Source of the DNA: Novosphingobium sp049354825
GTDB lineage: Bacteria; Pseudomonadota; Alphaproteobacteria; Sphingomonadales; Sphingomonadaceae
NCBI RefSeq assembly: GCF_049354825.1
Contig: NZ_CP186480.1
Span: forward strand, 186,001 to 250,000
Direction of reading: 5' to 3'
DNA: 64,000 bases
Position 1 is the stretch's first letter, and every line of letters begins with the position of its first letter. The notes under the pieces are model-generated. The model worked only from the letters and a program-made list of their open reading frames with translations, did not search any database and was not told the origin of the DNA. Below are positions 49,039 to 57,475 of this stretch, one piece after another. The position numbers were made by a program, and so were the translations under genes.

Positions 49039-49746
49039 TCAGGCGCTGCCGAGCTTCCCGCTCGACAGCAAGGGCCCTTGCGGCAACCCGGTCGGCGACC
49101 CGCCCGCCGCCTCGCGCGTCACGGCCACGGTGGCGCCATCGGTGAGCAGGCGGGCCAGGGCCGGTTCAAGCGCCACGCGGCGGGTGCCGGCGGCGACGAC
49201 GCCGAGCGATCGAGGGGTCCCGCCGGCGGGGATCACCCACAGCTCGTCGTCCTTGCCGCGGCCCGGGTCATGGTCGGCGGCGTTGACTACCAGCTCGCCG
49301 CTGCCGGGCAGGAAGGTGAGCGCCAAGGGAGCGGCCTTGCCGGGCAGGGCAAGCGCCGCGATCAGCGGTGCGCGCGGAGCGACCGGCGTGGTCGCAGGTG
49401 GCACCGGCGGTGCGGCGATGCGCGGCAGGGCGACCAGCGCGAGGACGACCGCCGCGGCCGCAGCCAGCGCGCTTGTCAGCTGCCAGCCGCGCACGCGGCG
49501 CCGCAGCGCGAGCACCTCGGCGCCCGGATCGCGCCCGGAGATAGCGGCCTCGACGCGCGCCCACAGCGCCGCACCGGGCTCGACCTCGGCGATCTCGTCG
49601 AACAGCGGCGCGAGCGCGTCTTCCCACCATTCGACCAGCGCGCGATAGTGCGCGTCCTCCCCGTGGCGGCGCCGCGCTGCCATCAGCTCGCTGCCGTCAA
49701 GCAGGCCGAGCACGTACTCGGCGGCGCTGCGTTCTTCGGCCGTCAT
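49039..49746 (-). CDS. Anti-sigma factor (RskA-like)
   Basis: A 235-residue single-span membrane protein. The N-terminal zinc-less anti-sigma region (EERSAAEYVLGLLDGSELMAARRRHGEDAHYRALVEWWEDALAPLFDEI) is followed by a transmembrane helix (LTSALAAAAAVVLALVAL, about 90-107) and a periplasmic RskA domain (LPGKAAPLALTFLPGSGELVVNAADHDPGRGKDDELWVIPAGGTPRSLGVV). It should hold the preceding ECF sigma factor at the membrane and release it after proteolysis. Its start overlaps the sigma-factor stop (ATGA, 49743-49746). Confidence 0.87.
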   Translation of the reverse strand: MTAEERSAAEYVLGLLDGSELMAARRRHGEDAHYRALVEWWEDALAPLFDEIAEVEPGAALWARVEAAISGRDPGAEVLALRRRVRGWQLTSALAAAAAVVLALVALPRIAAPPVPPATTPVAPRAPLIAALALPGKAAPLALTFLPGSGELVVNAADHDPGRGKDDELWVIPAGGTPRSLGVVAAGTRRVALEPALARLLTDGATVAVTREAAGGSPTGLPQGPLLSSGKLGSA

Positions 49747-50312
49747 CGCTCGATGCAGGCTTTAAGGCGCGCCAGGCCGCGCCGGATCCAGCTTTTCATC
49801 GTGCCCAGCGGCACGCCGCGGCGGGTGGCCAGTTCGGGATAGCTGGCGCCGTCGAAAAAGGCGCTGCGGATCGATTCGCGCTGCGGTTCGTCAAGTTCGG
49901 CCAGGCAGGCTTGGACCTTGGCGCGGCTCTGTGCGGCTTCGAGCAGGGCGTCGGCCAGCGGCTCGTCGTCGGCGACGGTTCCCGCCTCGTCCAGCTGGGC
50001 GGCTTCGTGCAAGCGGCGGCGGCTGCGCAGCCGATCGATCGCACGATTGCGCGCAAAGGTCGCCAGCCACGAAATCGGGCTCGCCCGCTCGGGATCGAAG
50101 CTCCCGGCGCGGTTCCAGAGACTGACGTAAACGTCCTGCAAGGCATCCTCGGCTTCGGCACGGTCACCAAGAATACGCAGGCAGATGCCCAGCAGTTTCG
50201 CACTGGTGGCGGAATATATCGTCCGCAACGCCGCCCGGTCCCCCTCGGCAAGCCGCTGCATCGCGCTGCGCAGGGCGTCGGGCGACAGCGTGGAACCCGG
50301 AACCTGGGCCAT
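49743..50312 (-). CDS. ECF-family RNA polymerase sigma factor
   Basis: A 189-residue sigma factor. Region 2 is LLGICLRILGDRAEAEDALQDVYVSLWNRAGSFDPERASPISWLATFARNRAIDRLRSRRR and region 4 is LDEPQRESIRSAFFDGASYPELATRRGVPLGTMKSWIRRGLARLKACI. It is of the SigK-like type paired with RskA anti-sigmas. Start ATG 50312 overlaps the stop of the cation-efflux gene (TGATG), and its stop overlaps the anti-sigma start, so all three are made from one coupled transcript. Confidence 0.92.
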   Translation of the reverse strand: MAQVPGSTLSPDALRSAMQRLAEGDRAALRTIYSATSAKLLGICLRILGDRAEAEDALQDVYVSLWNRAGSFDPERASPISWLATFARNRAIDRLRSRRRLHEAAQLDEAGTVADDEPLADALLEAAQSRAKVQACLAELDEPQRESIRSAFFDGASYPELATRRGVPLGTMKSWIRRGLARLKACIER

Positions 50313-51241
50313 CAGCAGTGTTTCTCCGCCGCGGTCGCGCAGCCGCTCCCTGATTCCAGTTGCAAGGTGGCATGGTCAATGCGGAATTCGTGGCTGAGGC
50401 CCTGCACGGTAGTCGCCAGGAATCCGTCGTCCGCGCCGCCGGGAACGACCAGGTGCGCAGTCAGCGCGGTCTGCGTCGTGCTGACCGCCCAGATGTGGAG
50501 ATGGTGCACCGCGTGCACGCCGGGACGCGTCTGCAACCAGCCACGCACCTGGTGCTCGTCGATGCCGCGCGGAACCGCCGCCAGCGCAAGTCGGGTCGTA
50601 TCCTTGAGCAAGCCCCAGCTCCCCCACCCGATCACCAGCGTGATGACGAGTGAGGCGATCGGGTCGATCAGCGCAGCGCCGGTCAGCAACACCGCCGCGC
50701 CTGCCACGACGACGCCCGCGGAAACCGCGGCATCGGCCAGCAGATGCGTGAAAGCGGCGCCGACGTTGAGATCTCCCTTGCGGCCGGCCGCGAACAGTGC
50801 GGCGCTGGCGGCATTCACACCGATTCCCGCGGCTGCGACCCAGATCATCAGCCAGCCCTGCGCAGGCTCCGGATTGGCCAGGCGCTGCACGGTCTCGACC
50901 AGGATGGCGCCCAGCGCCACCCACAGCAGCGCGGCATTGGCCAGCGCGGCAAGAATGGAGGAGGACTTGAATCCATACGTGAAGCCGGGGCCGGCCGGGC
51001 GCCGCGCCAGCCACGTCGCGCCCCACGCCAGCAGCAATGACAGCACGTCGCTTAAATTGTGCGCCGCGTCCGATATCAGCGCCATCGACCGGCCAGCGAT
51101 ACCGGCCACGACCTCGATCGCGACAAAGCCCAGGTTCAAGGCCACCGCGATGGCAAAGGCGCGGCTCGACGTTGGCGGGGCGTGGTGATGACCGTGTCCG
51201 GCGCCTTCGCCGTGCGAATGTTGGTGAGATTGCGCGCCCAT
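50312..51241 (-). CDS. Cation diffusion facilitator (CzcD-like metal efflux)
   Basis: A 309-residue CDF transporter (start ATG 51241; a longer frame from 51307 lacks support). A His-rich N-terminus HQHSHGEGAGHGHHH (residues about 5-19) could bind zinc. Six transmembrane helices, with the metal site HxxxD/DxxxD in SDAAHNLSDVLSLLLAWGA (TM2) and HLLADAAVSAGVVVAGAAV (TM5). A cytosolic C-terminal domain of about 80 residues (IDEHQVRGWLQTRPGVHAVHHLHIWAVS). It should export Zn(II)/Co(II)/Cd(II). First gene of the operon with the ECF sigma and anti-sigma. Confidence 0.92.
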   Translation of the reverse strand: MGAQSHQHSHGEGAGHGHHHAPPTSSRAFAIAVALNLGFVAIEVVAGIAGRSMALISDAAHNLSDVLSLLLAWGATWLARRPAGPGFTYGFKSSSILAALANAALLWVALGAILVETVQRLANPEPAQGWLMIWVAAAGIGVNAASAALFAAGRKGDLNVGAAFTHLLADAAVSAGVVVAGAAVLLTGAALIDPIASLVITLVIGWGSWGLLKDTTRLALAAVPRGIDEHQVRGWLQTRPGVHAVHHLHIWAVSTTQTALTAHLVVPGGADDGFLATTVQGLSHEFRIDHATLQLESGSGCATAAEKHC

Positions 51242-51332
51242 GCCACAGCGTTGCACAAATGCCGCAGTGCAGCAAGAAATGCGGAGTGCCCACCCACCAT
51301 TTGTCATGAACGGTCGTCAACTGGCATCAGAT

Positions 51333-51351
51333 TGGATGAAAAATTCATCCA
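51333..51351. promoter_or_regulatory. 19-bp palindrome in the CDF/TonB-receptor divergent region
   Basis: TGGATGAA-AAA-TTCATCCA, perfect 8-bp arms, 3-nt centre. It lies in the 296-bp gap between the divergent efflux and TonB-receptor genes (51242-51537), which otherwise contains no ORF. A metal- or iron-responsive repressor is the obvious candidate binder, but the sequence does not match the Fur or Zur boxes I know. Confidence 0.5.
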
Positions 51352-51537
51352 GAAACCCTGATGCGCAAGCATCTGTCGCGGGCCGATGCCCGTCCCATAC
51401 TGTCACCAAGTTGTAGCATTCGGACGGTTTAGGGATGGGCAGGCCGCTTGTATGAGCGGCTTCGCCGTGTGCACGCCTATCGAGTCGTGCGTCGGCGCGG
51501 ATCGGGTTTCTAACGCTATTATCGGGGCTTGCGTCAC

Positions 51538-54198
51538 ATGCGTCTCATTACTGCCTATCGTACCGCCGCGAGCACGCTCGCCATTTGCACCGCCGTCGCG
51601 GCCGCGCCTGCCTTCGCGCAGTCGACCGGCTCGATCGATTTCGACAAGGAAATCGTCGTCACCGGCTCGCGCAGCAGCACTCAGAACGTTGCCGGCATCC
51701 AGGCGCCGGACACGCCCAAGGCGAAGGCAGTGATCACGCAGGAAGCGATCGCGCGCGCCAATCCGGGCCAGACCATCCTCGACACGATCAACCAGGTCCC
51801 GGGCGTCAGCTTCCAGAACAACGACGCCTACGGCTCGTCGGGCGGCACGCTGAGCATCCGCGGCTTCGACAGCAGCCGCATCAGCCTGACCTTCGACGGC
51901 GTTCCGCTGAACGATTCGGGCAACTACGCCATCTACTCGAACCAGCAGCTCGATCCCGAGCTGATCGAGCAGGTCAACGTCAACCTCGGCACCACCGACA
52001 TCGACAGCCCGACCGCTTCGGCCGTGGGCGGCACCGTGAACTATCGTTCGCTGACCCCCAGCCACGATTTCGGCGCGATGCTGTCGGGTTCGGCCGGCCA
52101 GTTCGACTTCCAGCGCATCTTCGCCAAGATCGAGACCGGCGACCTGACCGCGGGCGGCATTCGCGCCTGGGTTGCTGCCAGCCGCGCGACGAACGACAAC
52201 CCGTTCAACAACTACGGTAAGGTCAACAAGCAGCAGTACAACGCCAAGCTGTACGTGCCGATGAAGGGTTCGGACTTCATCGCGATTTCGGGCAACTGGA
52301 ACGTCAACCGCAACAACTTCTTCGGTTCGCTGCCGCTGCGTTACGAGCGCAACCGCGTCGTCGGTTCGGGCTCGGCCAACCGCTATCCGCTGGATTCGAG
52401 CGAGCGCAAGTACACGATCAACTACCCGTGCACGACCGCCGATGCCCGCCCGGGCGTGGCCGATTTCACCAACAGCTGCGGCACCGAGTTCGACCGTCGC
52501 TACAACCCGTCGAACACCGGCAACATCCGCATCAACTCGAAGTTCACGCTGGCCGACAACCTGGTGCTGACGGTCGATCCGTCCTACCAGGTCGTCAAGG
52601 CCAACGGCGGCGGCACGGTGACCGGCCGTGAGCAGCGCAGCACGATCAACGGCGTTGCCTACACCGGCTTCATCGGCGGCTCGTACTACTTCGGCAAGGA
52701 CCTCAACGGCGACGGCGATACGCTTGACCAGGTGACGCTCGTCGCCCCGAGCCAGACTGCGACGCGCCGCATCGGCGTGATCTCGTCGCTGCGCTGGGAC
52801 TTCTCGCCCAACCAGACCTTCCGCCTGGCCTACACCTTCGACCGTGCGCGTCACCGCCAGACCGGCGAAGTCGCGCCCGTCCTCAAGACCGGTGAGCCCA
52901 GCAACGTCTTCGCGATCGACAACGCGCTGACCACGGCTGACGGCTTCCTGATGGAGAAGCGCGATCGCCTCTCCTACGCCACGCTCAACAAGTTCGCCGC
53001 CGAATACCGCGGCAACTTCATGGACGACAACCTGGTGGTCGTTGCCGGCGTGGCCGCGCCGTTCTTCAAGCGCGACCTGACCAACTACTGCTTCACCACG
53101 TCGGCGGGCGGTTTCCTCGACTGCTTCGGCCAGAATGGGGCGTTCGACACCTCGTATGCCGCGGCGAAGCCTTACAGCTACGATCCGGCGCGTAATCCGC
53201 AGGTCCTCGGCGTCTCGCCGCCGCAGCACCGCGTGCTGAACTACAGCAAGATCCTGCCGAGCCTGGGCTTCACCTACAAGTTCGCCCCGGCGCTGAGCCT
53301 GTTCGGCAACTACTCGAAGGGCCTCTCGGTCCCGGGTACCGACAACCTCTACAACGCGTTCTACTATCCGGACGGTTCGGCCCAGGCCAAGCCGGATCCG
53401 GAAACGACCGACAACTTCGACATGGGCCTGCGCTATCGCTCGGGCATCGTGCAGGGCCAGGTTTCGGGCTTCTACAACCAGTTCCACAATCGCCTGGCCT
53501 CGGCCTACGATCCCGAGCTGGATCAGACCGTTTATCGTAACCTGGGCGACGTGAAGAAGTACGGCGTCGACGGCTATCTCTCGATCCAGCCGGTTCCGGC
53601 GATCAGCCTCTATGCCTTCGCCAGCTACCTGAAGTCGGAGATCAAGGACGACATCGTCATCGCCCGTAACCTGGACGGCACGCCGGTTTACGCCGCGACC
53701 GCCGGCAAGAGCGAGTCGGGCATCCCCAACTACAGCTTCGGCGGCACCGTGCGCGGCGCCTTCGGTCCGCTGGAGGTGGGCATCACCGCGAAGAAGACCG
53801 GCGAACGCTTCGTCTTCGACAACAACGAGGCGAGCTACACCGGCGGGTTCAACCCGATCGGCGCCAAGGCCTGCACCGGCACCGCTACGGCGCCGGTCTG
53901 CACCGCCGCGGTTCCGGTAGCGCGCAACCAGATCTACTACCCCGAGGCTTCGGGCTACTGGCTGGTCAACCTCGACGCGCGCGTGAAGCTGGGCTTCATC
54001 GGCATGAACGACCAGAGCTATTTCCAGCTCAACGTCTACAACCTGTTCGACGCGTTCTATGTCGGCGGTTTCGGCGGCGGTCTGACCCAGTCGGTCAACT
54101 ACAACCGCACCACCGGCCAGGCGACCTACGGTTCGCCCGGGTTCGTCCAGATCGGCGCGCCGCGCACGATCTCGGGCACCGTGGTGTTCAAGTTCTGA
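51538..54198 (+). CDS. TonB-dependent outer-membrane receptor
   Basis: An 886-residue receptor. Start ATG 51538 with GGGG 10 nt upstream; signal peptide MRLITAYRTAASTLAICTAVAAAPAFA. TonB box-like DKEIVVTGSR just after cleavage. The plug domain runs from about 45 to 175 (TILDTINQVPGVSFQNNDAYGSSGGTLSIRGFD; GVPLNDSGNYAIYSNQQLDPELIEQVNVNLGTTD). A 22-strand barrel follows, ending in ISGTVVFKF with the terminal Phe needed for BAM assembly. There is no N-terminal signalling domain, so it is not a FecA-type sensor for the neighbouring sigma factor. Codon use is strongly biased towards C-ending codons, as in highly expressed genes. The ligand is unknown. Confidence 0.93.
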   Translation: MRLITAYRTAASTLAICTAVAAAPAFAQSTGSIDFDKEIVVTGSRSSTQNVAGIQAPDTPKAKAVITQEAIARANPGQTILDTINQVPGVSFQNNDAYGSSGGTLSIRGFDSSRISLTFDGVPLNDSGNYAIYSNQQLDPELIEQVNVNLGTTDIDSPTASAVGGTVNYRSLTPSHDFGAMLSGSAGQFDFQRIFAKIETGDLTAGGIRAWVAASRATNDNPFNNYGKVNKQQYNAKLYVPMKGSDFIAISGNWNVNRNNFFGSLPLRYERNRVVGSGSANRYPLDSSERKYTINYPCTTADARPGVADFTNSCGTEFDRRYNPSNTGNIRINSKFTLADNLVLTVDPSYQVVKANGGGTVTGREQRSTINGVAYTGFIGGSYYFGKDLNGDGDTLDQVTLVAPSQTATRRIGVISSLRWDFSPNQTFRLAYTFDRARHRQTGEVAPVLKTGEPSNVFAIDNALTTADGFLMEKRDRLSYATLNKFAAEYRGNFMDDNLVVVAGVAAPFFKRDLTNYCFTTSAGGFLDCFGQNGAFDTSYAAAKPYSYDPARNPQVLGVSPPQHRVLNYSKILPSLGFTYKFAPALSLFGNYSKGLSVPGTDNLYNAFYYPDGSAQAKPDPETTDNFDMGLRYRSGIVQGQVSGFYNQFHNRLASAYDPELDQTVYRNLGDVKKYGVDGYLSIQPVPAISLYAFASYLKSEIKDDIVIARNLDGTPVYAATAGKSESGIPNYSFGGTVRGAFGPLEVGITAKKTGERFVFDNNEASYTGGFNPIGAKACTGTATAPVCTAAVPVARNQIYYPEASGYWLVNLDARVKLGFIGMNDQSYFQLNVYNLFDAFYVGGFGGGLTQSVNYNRTTGQATYGSPGFVQIGAPRTISGTVVFKF

Positions 54199-54222
54199 TC
54201 CTGCGGGACAGCACGAAAACGG

Positions 54223-54254
54223 GAAAGGGGCGCTTCGGCGCCCCTTTCTTTTTG
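54223..54254. terminator. Terminator after the TonB receptor
   Basis: 11-bp stem GAAAGGGGCGC/GCGCCCCTTTC with TTCG loop (54223-54233 and 54238-54248), followed by TTTTTG. The mtgA stop lies 2 bp beyond, so it likely serves both strands. Confidence 0.85.
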
Positions 54255-54255
54255 C

Positions 54256-54981
54256 CTACTTGTAGATGCAGGCGTCGTAACCCTCGTTGCGAACCACGCC
54301 CGACCGCGCGGCGATGGCATTGCCGTGGCGGCGAATGAAGCCGCCCGGATCGTTGACCGCGCGGCTCTTGGGGGCGGGGAAGGCGGCAGCGATGCGCGCC
54401 GCCTCGATTGGCGAAAGCCGCGCCGCCGAATGGCGGTAATAGCGCTGCGCCCCGGCCTCGACCCCGTAAGTCCCGATGCCGGTCTCGGCGACGTTGAGGT
54501 AGACCTCCATGATCCGCCGCTTGGTCCACAAGTTCTCGATCAGGAACGTGAACCACACCTCGGGCGGCTTGCGCAGATAGCGGCTCCACCCGGTTCCTTG
54601 CCACAGGAAGGCGTTCTTGGCGGTCTGCTGGCTGATCGTCGAACCGCCGCGCAGGCGCTTGCCCGCGGCGTTCTTCTGCAGCGCCTGCTCGATTGCCTGG
54701 CGGTCGAAGCCGTTGTGGGCGCAGAACCGCGAATCCTCCCCCGCGATCGCGGCATCGACCATCGTCCGGTCGATCGCTGACAGCGGCCTCCAGTTTTTGG
54801 TAAAGCCGTTGGGATCGGCCAGCATCGTCGCGGTGATCGGCACCGGCACGAAGCGGTAGGCCAGCACCCAGGCAAAGCTCAGGACCAGGAACCAGATGAT
54901 CAGGCGCCCGATCCACCACCCCAGCTTGTAGGCGGCGCCCTGGCGCTTCGTGGGCTTCGACGGCTTGAGAAGGTGCTTCAT
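54256..54981 (-). CDS. mtgA: Monofunctional peptidoglycan glycosyltransferase
   Basis: A 241-residue GT51 enzyme. It polymerises lipid II into glycan strands. N-terminal anchor LGWWIGRLIIWFLVLSFAWVLAY. GT51 motifs: AIAGEDSRFCAHNGFD (Glu catalytic, EDxxFxxHxGxD), RGGSTISQQTAKNAFLW, RYLRKPPEVWFTFLIENLWTKRRIMEVYLNVAETGIGTYGVEAGAQRYY. All essential residues are in place. Transcribed apart from rpoH. Confidence 0.95.
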   Translation of the reverse strand: MKHLLKPSKPTKRQGAAYKLGWWIGRLIIWFLVLSFAWVLAYRFVPVPITATMLADPNGFTKNWRPLSAIDRTMVDAAIAGEDSRFCAHNGFDRQAIEQALQKNAAGKRLRGGSTISQQTAKNAFLWQGTGWSRYLRKPPEVWFTFLIENLWTKRRIMEVYLNVAETGIGTYGVEAGAQRYYRHSAARLSPIEAARIAAAFPAPKSRAVNDPGGFIRRHGNAIAARSGVVRNEGYDACIYK

Positions 54982-55045
54982 CCCGGCATCGTGCCGCCTG
55001 GCGCCGGCACGGGCAAGCCGTTCGCCCGCGTTCGCTAACCGCCAA

Positions 55046-55088
55046 CGAAAAAGGGCGGCGAACCCGCCGGTCCGTCGCCCCTTTTTCG
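55046..55088 (-). terminator. Terminator after rpoH
   Basis: On the minus strand CGAAAAAGGGGCGACG pairs imperfectly with CGCCGCCCTTTTTCG; the 3' arm carries a run of five T. It lies 15 bp after the rpoH stop. Confidence 0.7.
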
Positions 55089-55102
55089 GTCCCTTATGGC
55101 CG

Positions 55103-56008
55103 TCAGGCTGCCGGCAGAAGCCGGCGGTCGCCAGCCAGGCGCTGGATCGACTTCTGCAGCTTCTCGAATGCGCGCACCTCGATCTGGCGGACGCGCTCGC
55201 GGCTGACGTTGTACTCCTGGCTCAATTCCTCGAGCGTCTGCGGATCGTCGACCAGGCGTCGCTGGGTCAGGATGTGTTTTTCACGGTCGTTGAGGCTGTC
55301 CATCGCCTCGACCAGCATGTCGTGCCGAACCTGCGTCTCCTGCGCCTCGGCCACGGTGTGGTCCTGCAGCGGGCGATCGTCCTGCAGGATGTCGAGCCAC
55401 TGGCCTTCGCCGTCCTCGCGCATCGAGACGTTGAGGCTGGCATCGCCGCCCATCATCATGCGCCGGTTCATGTTGACGACTTCGACCTCGGGCACGCCCA
55501 GCGTGGTCGCGATCGTGCGCACGTCGTCGGGATGCAGATCGCCGTCCTCGTAAGCGTCGAGGTTCTTCTTCATCCGGCGAAGGTTGAAGAACAGCTTCTT
55601 CTGCGCCGCGGTCGTGCCCATCTTCACAAGGCTCCACGAGCGCAGGATGAACTCCTGCATCGAGGCCTTGATCCACCACATCGCGTAGGTGGCGAGGCGG
55701 AAGCCGCGCTCAGGCTCGAACTTCTTGACGCCTTGCATCAGGCCGATGTTGCCCTCGGATATCAGCTCGCTGACCGGCAGGCCGTATCCGCGGTAGCCCA
55801 TCGCGATCTTGGCGACGAGGCGCAGGTGGCTCGTCACCAGCTGGGCCGCAGCCTCGGGATCCTGGTGCTCGGCATAGCGCTTGGCGAGCATGTATTCCTG
55901 CTCGGCCGTCAGTACGGGGAATTTCTTGATTTCGGTGAGGTAGCGATTGAGGCTCTGCTCACCGCCCAGGGTCGGCATGACCGGGAGGGATCGTTTCGTA
56001 TTCGTCAC
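55103..56008 (-). CDS. rpoH: RNA polymerase heat-shock sigma factor RpoH
   Basis: A 301-residue sigma-32. Regions in order: 1.2 (LNRYLTEIKKFPVLTAEQEYMLAKRY), 2 (LVTSHLRLVAKIAMGYRGYGLPVSELISEGNIGLMQGVKKFEPERGFRLATYAMWWIKASMQEFILRSWSLVK), the RpoH box (AAQKKLFFNLRRMKK, about 140-154), 3, and 4 (LNDREKHILTQRRLVDDPQTLEELSQEYNVSRERVRQIEVRAFEKLQ). The RpoH box distinguishes it from RpoD. The gene stands alone with about 100 bp to rluD. Confidence 0.96.
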   Translation of the reverse strand: MTNTKRSLPVMPTLGGEQSLNRYLTEIKKFPVLTAEQEYMLAKRYAEHQDPEAAAQLVTSHLRLVAKIAMGYRGYGLPVSELISEGNIGLMQGVKKFEPERGFRLATYAMWWIKASMQEFILRSWSLVKMGTTAAQKKLFFNLRRMKKNLDAYEDGDLHPDDVRTIATTLGVPEVEVVNMNRRMMMGGDASLNVSMREDGEGQWLDILQDDRPLQDHTVAEAQETQVRHDMLVEAMDSLNDREKHILTQRRLVDDPQTLEELSQEYNVSRERVRQIEVRAFEKLQKSIQRLAGDRRLLPAA

Positions 56009-56107
56009 GCGACTAACCGTCCTTTCATGAGTCGGCCCGGCGATGAGGACCCTTTAGAGGCATCCTGCGGGGGCGGGCCACATTCGAATCGTCCTAACGC
56101 ACAAAGT

Positions 56108-57052
56108 TCAGCTTGGACCCCGCAATTCGGCGAGCAGCCTTGAAAAGTCGTCCGGGGGCGACGATTCGAACCGCAGCGCCTGGCCGCTGACGGGGTGAAC
56201 GAAACCCAGGACCGCGGCGTGAAGCGCCTGGCGGGCAAAACCGAGTTCGTGAAGGAGGGGCCGCAGGCGCGGCGGAGTGCGTCCATAGACTGGGTCCCCC
56301 AGTAGCGGATGGCCGATTGACGCAAGGTGAACGCGGACCTGGTGGGTGCGCCCGGTCTCGAGCTTGCACTCGATCAGCGCGGCCCCGCGCAGCGCCTCGA
56401 GCGTGCGATAATGGGTGACCGCGTGCTTGCCTCTGCCGTCCTCGACCAGCGCCATCTTCTTGCGGTTGGCGCTCGATCGCGCGATCGCGCCGCGCACCGT
56501 GCCATTGGCGGGGGCAGGGCGCCCCGCCGCGATGGCCTGGTAGAGCCGCTCGATCGAGTGATCGGCGAACTGGCGGGCCAGCCCTTCGTGCGCTGCGTCG
56601 GTCTTGGCGACCACCAGCAGGCCCGAGGTGTCCTTGTCGATGCGGTGGACGATGCCTGGGCGCGCCACCCCGCCGATGCCGGACAGCTGCCCGCGGCAAT
56701 GGTGCAGCAGCGCGTTGACCAGCGTGCCGTCCAGGTTACCCGCCGCCGGATGAACGACAAGTCCGGCCGGCTTGTCGACCACGATCAAGGCGTCGTCCTC
56801 GTAGGCGATCGCCAGCGGGATGTCCTGCGGTGCGGCTTGGGCCGGCGCCGCCTCGGGCACGTCGATGGCGAAGCGGGCGCCTTGGCCCGGCTTAAGCGAC
56901 GGCTGGGTCACCGTTTGGCCGTCCAGGGTAACGCGGCCTTCCCCGATCAGCGCCTTCACCCGCTCGCGCGACAGCCCGCTCGCCTCGGCCAGGGCCTTGT
57001 CGAGCCGTTCGCCGCCTGCCAGCGTGCCGTCGATGATCCGCAAGTCCCCCAC
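56108..57052 (-). CDS. rluD: 23S rRNA pseudouridine synthase RluD
   Basis: A 314-residue RluA-family enzyme. N-terminal S4 domain (GERLDKALAEASGLSRERVKALIGEGRVTLDG). Catalytic domain with DDALIVVDKPAGLVVHPAAG and GIVHRIDKDTSGLLVVAK (Asp in HRIDKDTSG is catalytic), then LETGRTHQVRVHLASIGHPLLGDPVYG. RluD makes pseudouridines in helix 69. The start is uncertain: GTG 57052 gives a typical N-terminus; GTG 57079 would overlap the divergent JAMM gene. In many bacteria rluD and rpoH are not linked, but in alphaproteobacteria this pair is common. Confidence 0.93.
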   Translation of the reverse strand: MGDLRIIDGTLAGGERLDKALAEASGLSRERVKALIGEGRVTLDGQTVTQPSLKPGQGARFAIDVPEAAPAQAAPQDIPLAIAYEDDALIVVDKPAGLVVHPAAGNLDGTLVNALLHHCRGQLSGIGGVARPGIVHRIDKDTSGLLVVAKTDAAHEGLARQFADHSIERLYQAIAAGRPAPANGTVRGAIARSSANRKKMALVEDGRGKHAVTHYRTLEALRGAALIECKLETGRTHQVRVHLASIGHPLLGDPVYGRTPPRLRPLLHELGFARQALHAAVLGFVHPVSGQALRFESSPPDDFSRLLAELRGPS

Positions 57053-57065
57053 GGAAAGCGATGTG

Positions 57066-57464
57066 GTGACGCTCCTCACACTGACAAGTGGCGCGCTGGC
57101 AACACTGCTGTCCGAATCTCGGTCCGCCCATCCGGACGAGGCCTGCGGCCTGCTGCTGGGGGCGGACGGCCACATCGAGCGCGCGGTCGCTGCGGCCAAC
57201 GTCGCGCCTGATCCGGCCCGGCATTTCGAGATCGACCCGGCCGCGCTCATCGCCGCGCTAAGGTTGGAGCGTGAGGGCGGCGCGGCCGTTATCGGTTACT
57301 GGCACTCGCATCCGTCGGGCGCGCCTGCACCGTCTGCCACCGATCAGGCGCTGGCCAGCGGGGACGGCCGCGTGTGGGCGATTGTGGCGGCAAGCGGGAT
57401 CGGCTGGTTCCGCGACGCGCCGGGCGGCTTCACGGCTCTTCCCACGCCCCGGATCAGCGGCTAG
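57066..57464 (+). CDS. JAMM/Mov34-type metallo-isopeptidase
   Basis: A 132-residue protein that is a single JAMM domain. Motif: Glu region PDEACGLLLG (about 20-29), HSHPSG (about 82-87) and a downstream Asp in SATDQALA (about 95), which form the zinc site. Bacterial relatives cleave the C-terminus of ThiS/MoaD-like or Ub-like proteins or process cysteine carriers. No such carrier, E1-like gene or cysteine synthase is adjacent. Starts are GTG 57066 (SD GGAAAG 7 nt upstream) or GTG 57063. It starts opposite rluD and is followed by chpT after 11 bp. Confidence 0.82.
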   Translation: MTLLTLTSGALATLLSESRSAHPDEACGLLLGADGHIERAVAAANVAPDPARHFEIDPAALIAALRLEREGGAAVIGYWHSHPSGAPAPSATDQALASGDGRVWAIVAASGIGWFRDAPGGFTALPTPRISG

Positions 57465-57475
57465 GCCAGCCCGCG

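Noticed and set aside
49743..54198. FecI-FecR-FecA type iron signalling system
   Set aside because: The anti-sigma is RskA-like, the receptor has no N-terminal signalling domain, and the genes are divergent.
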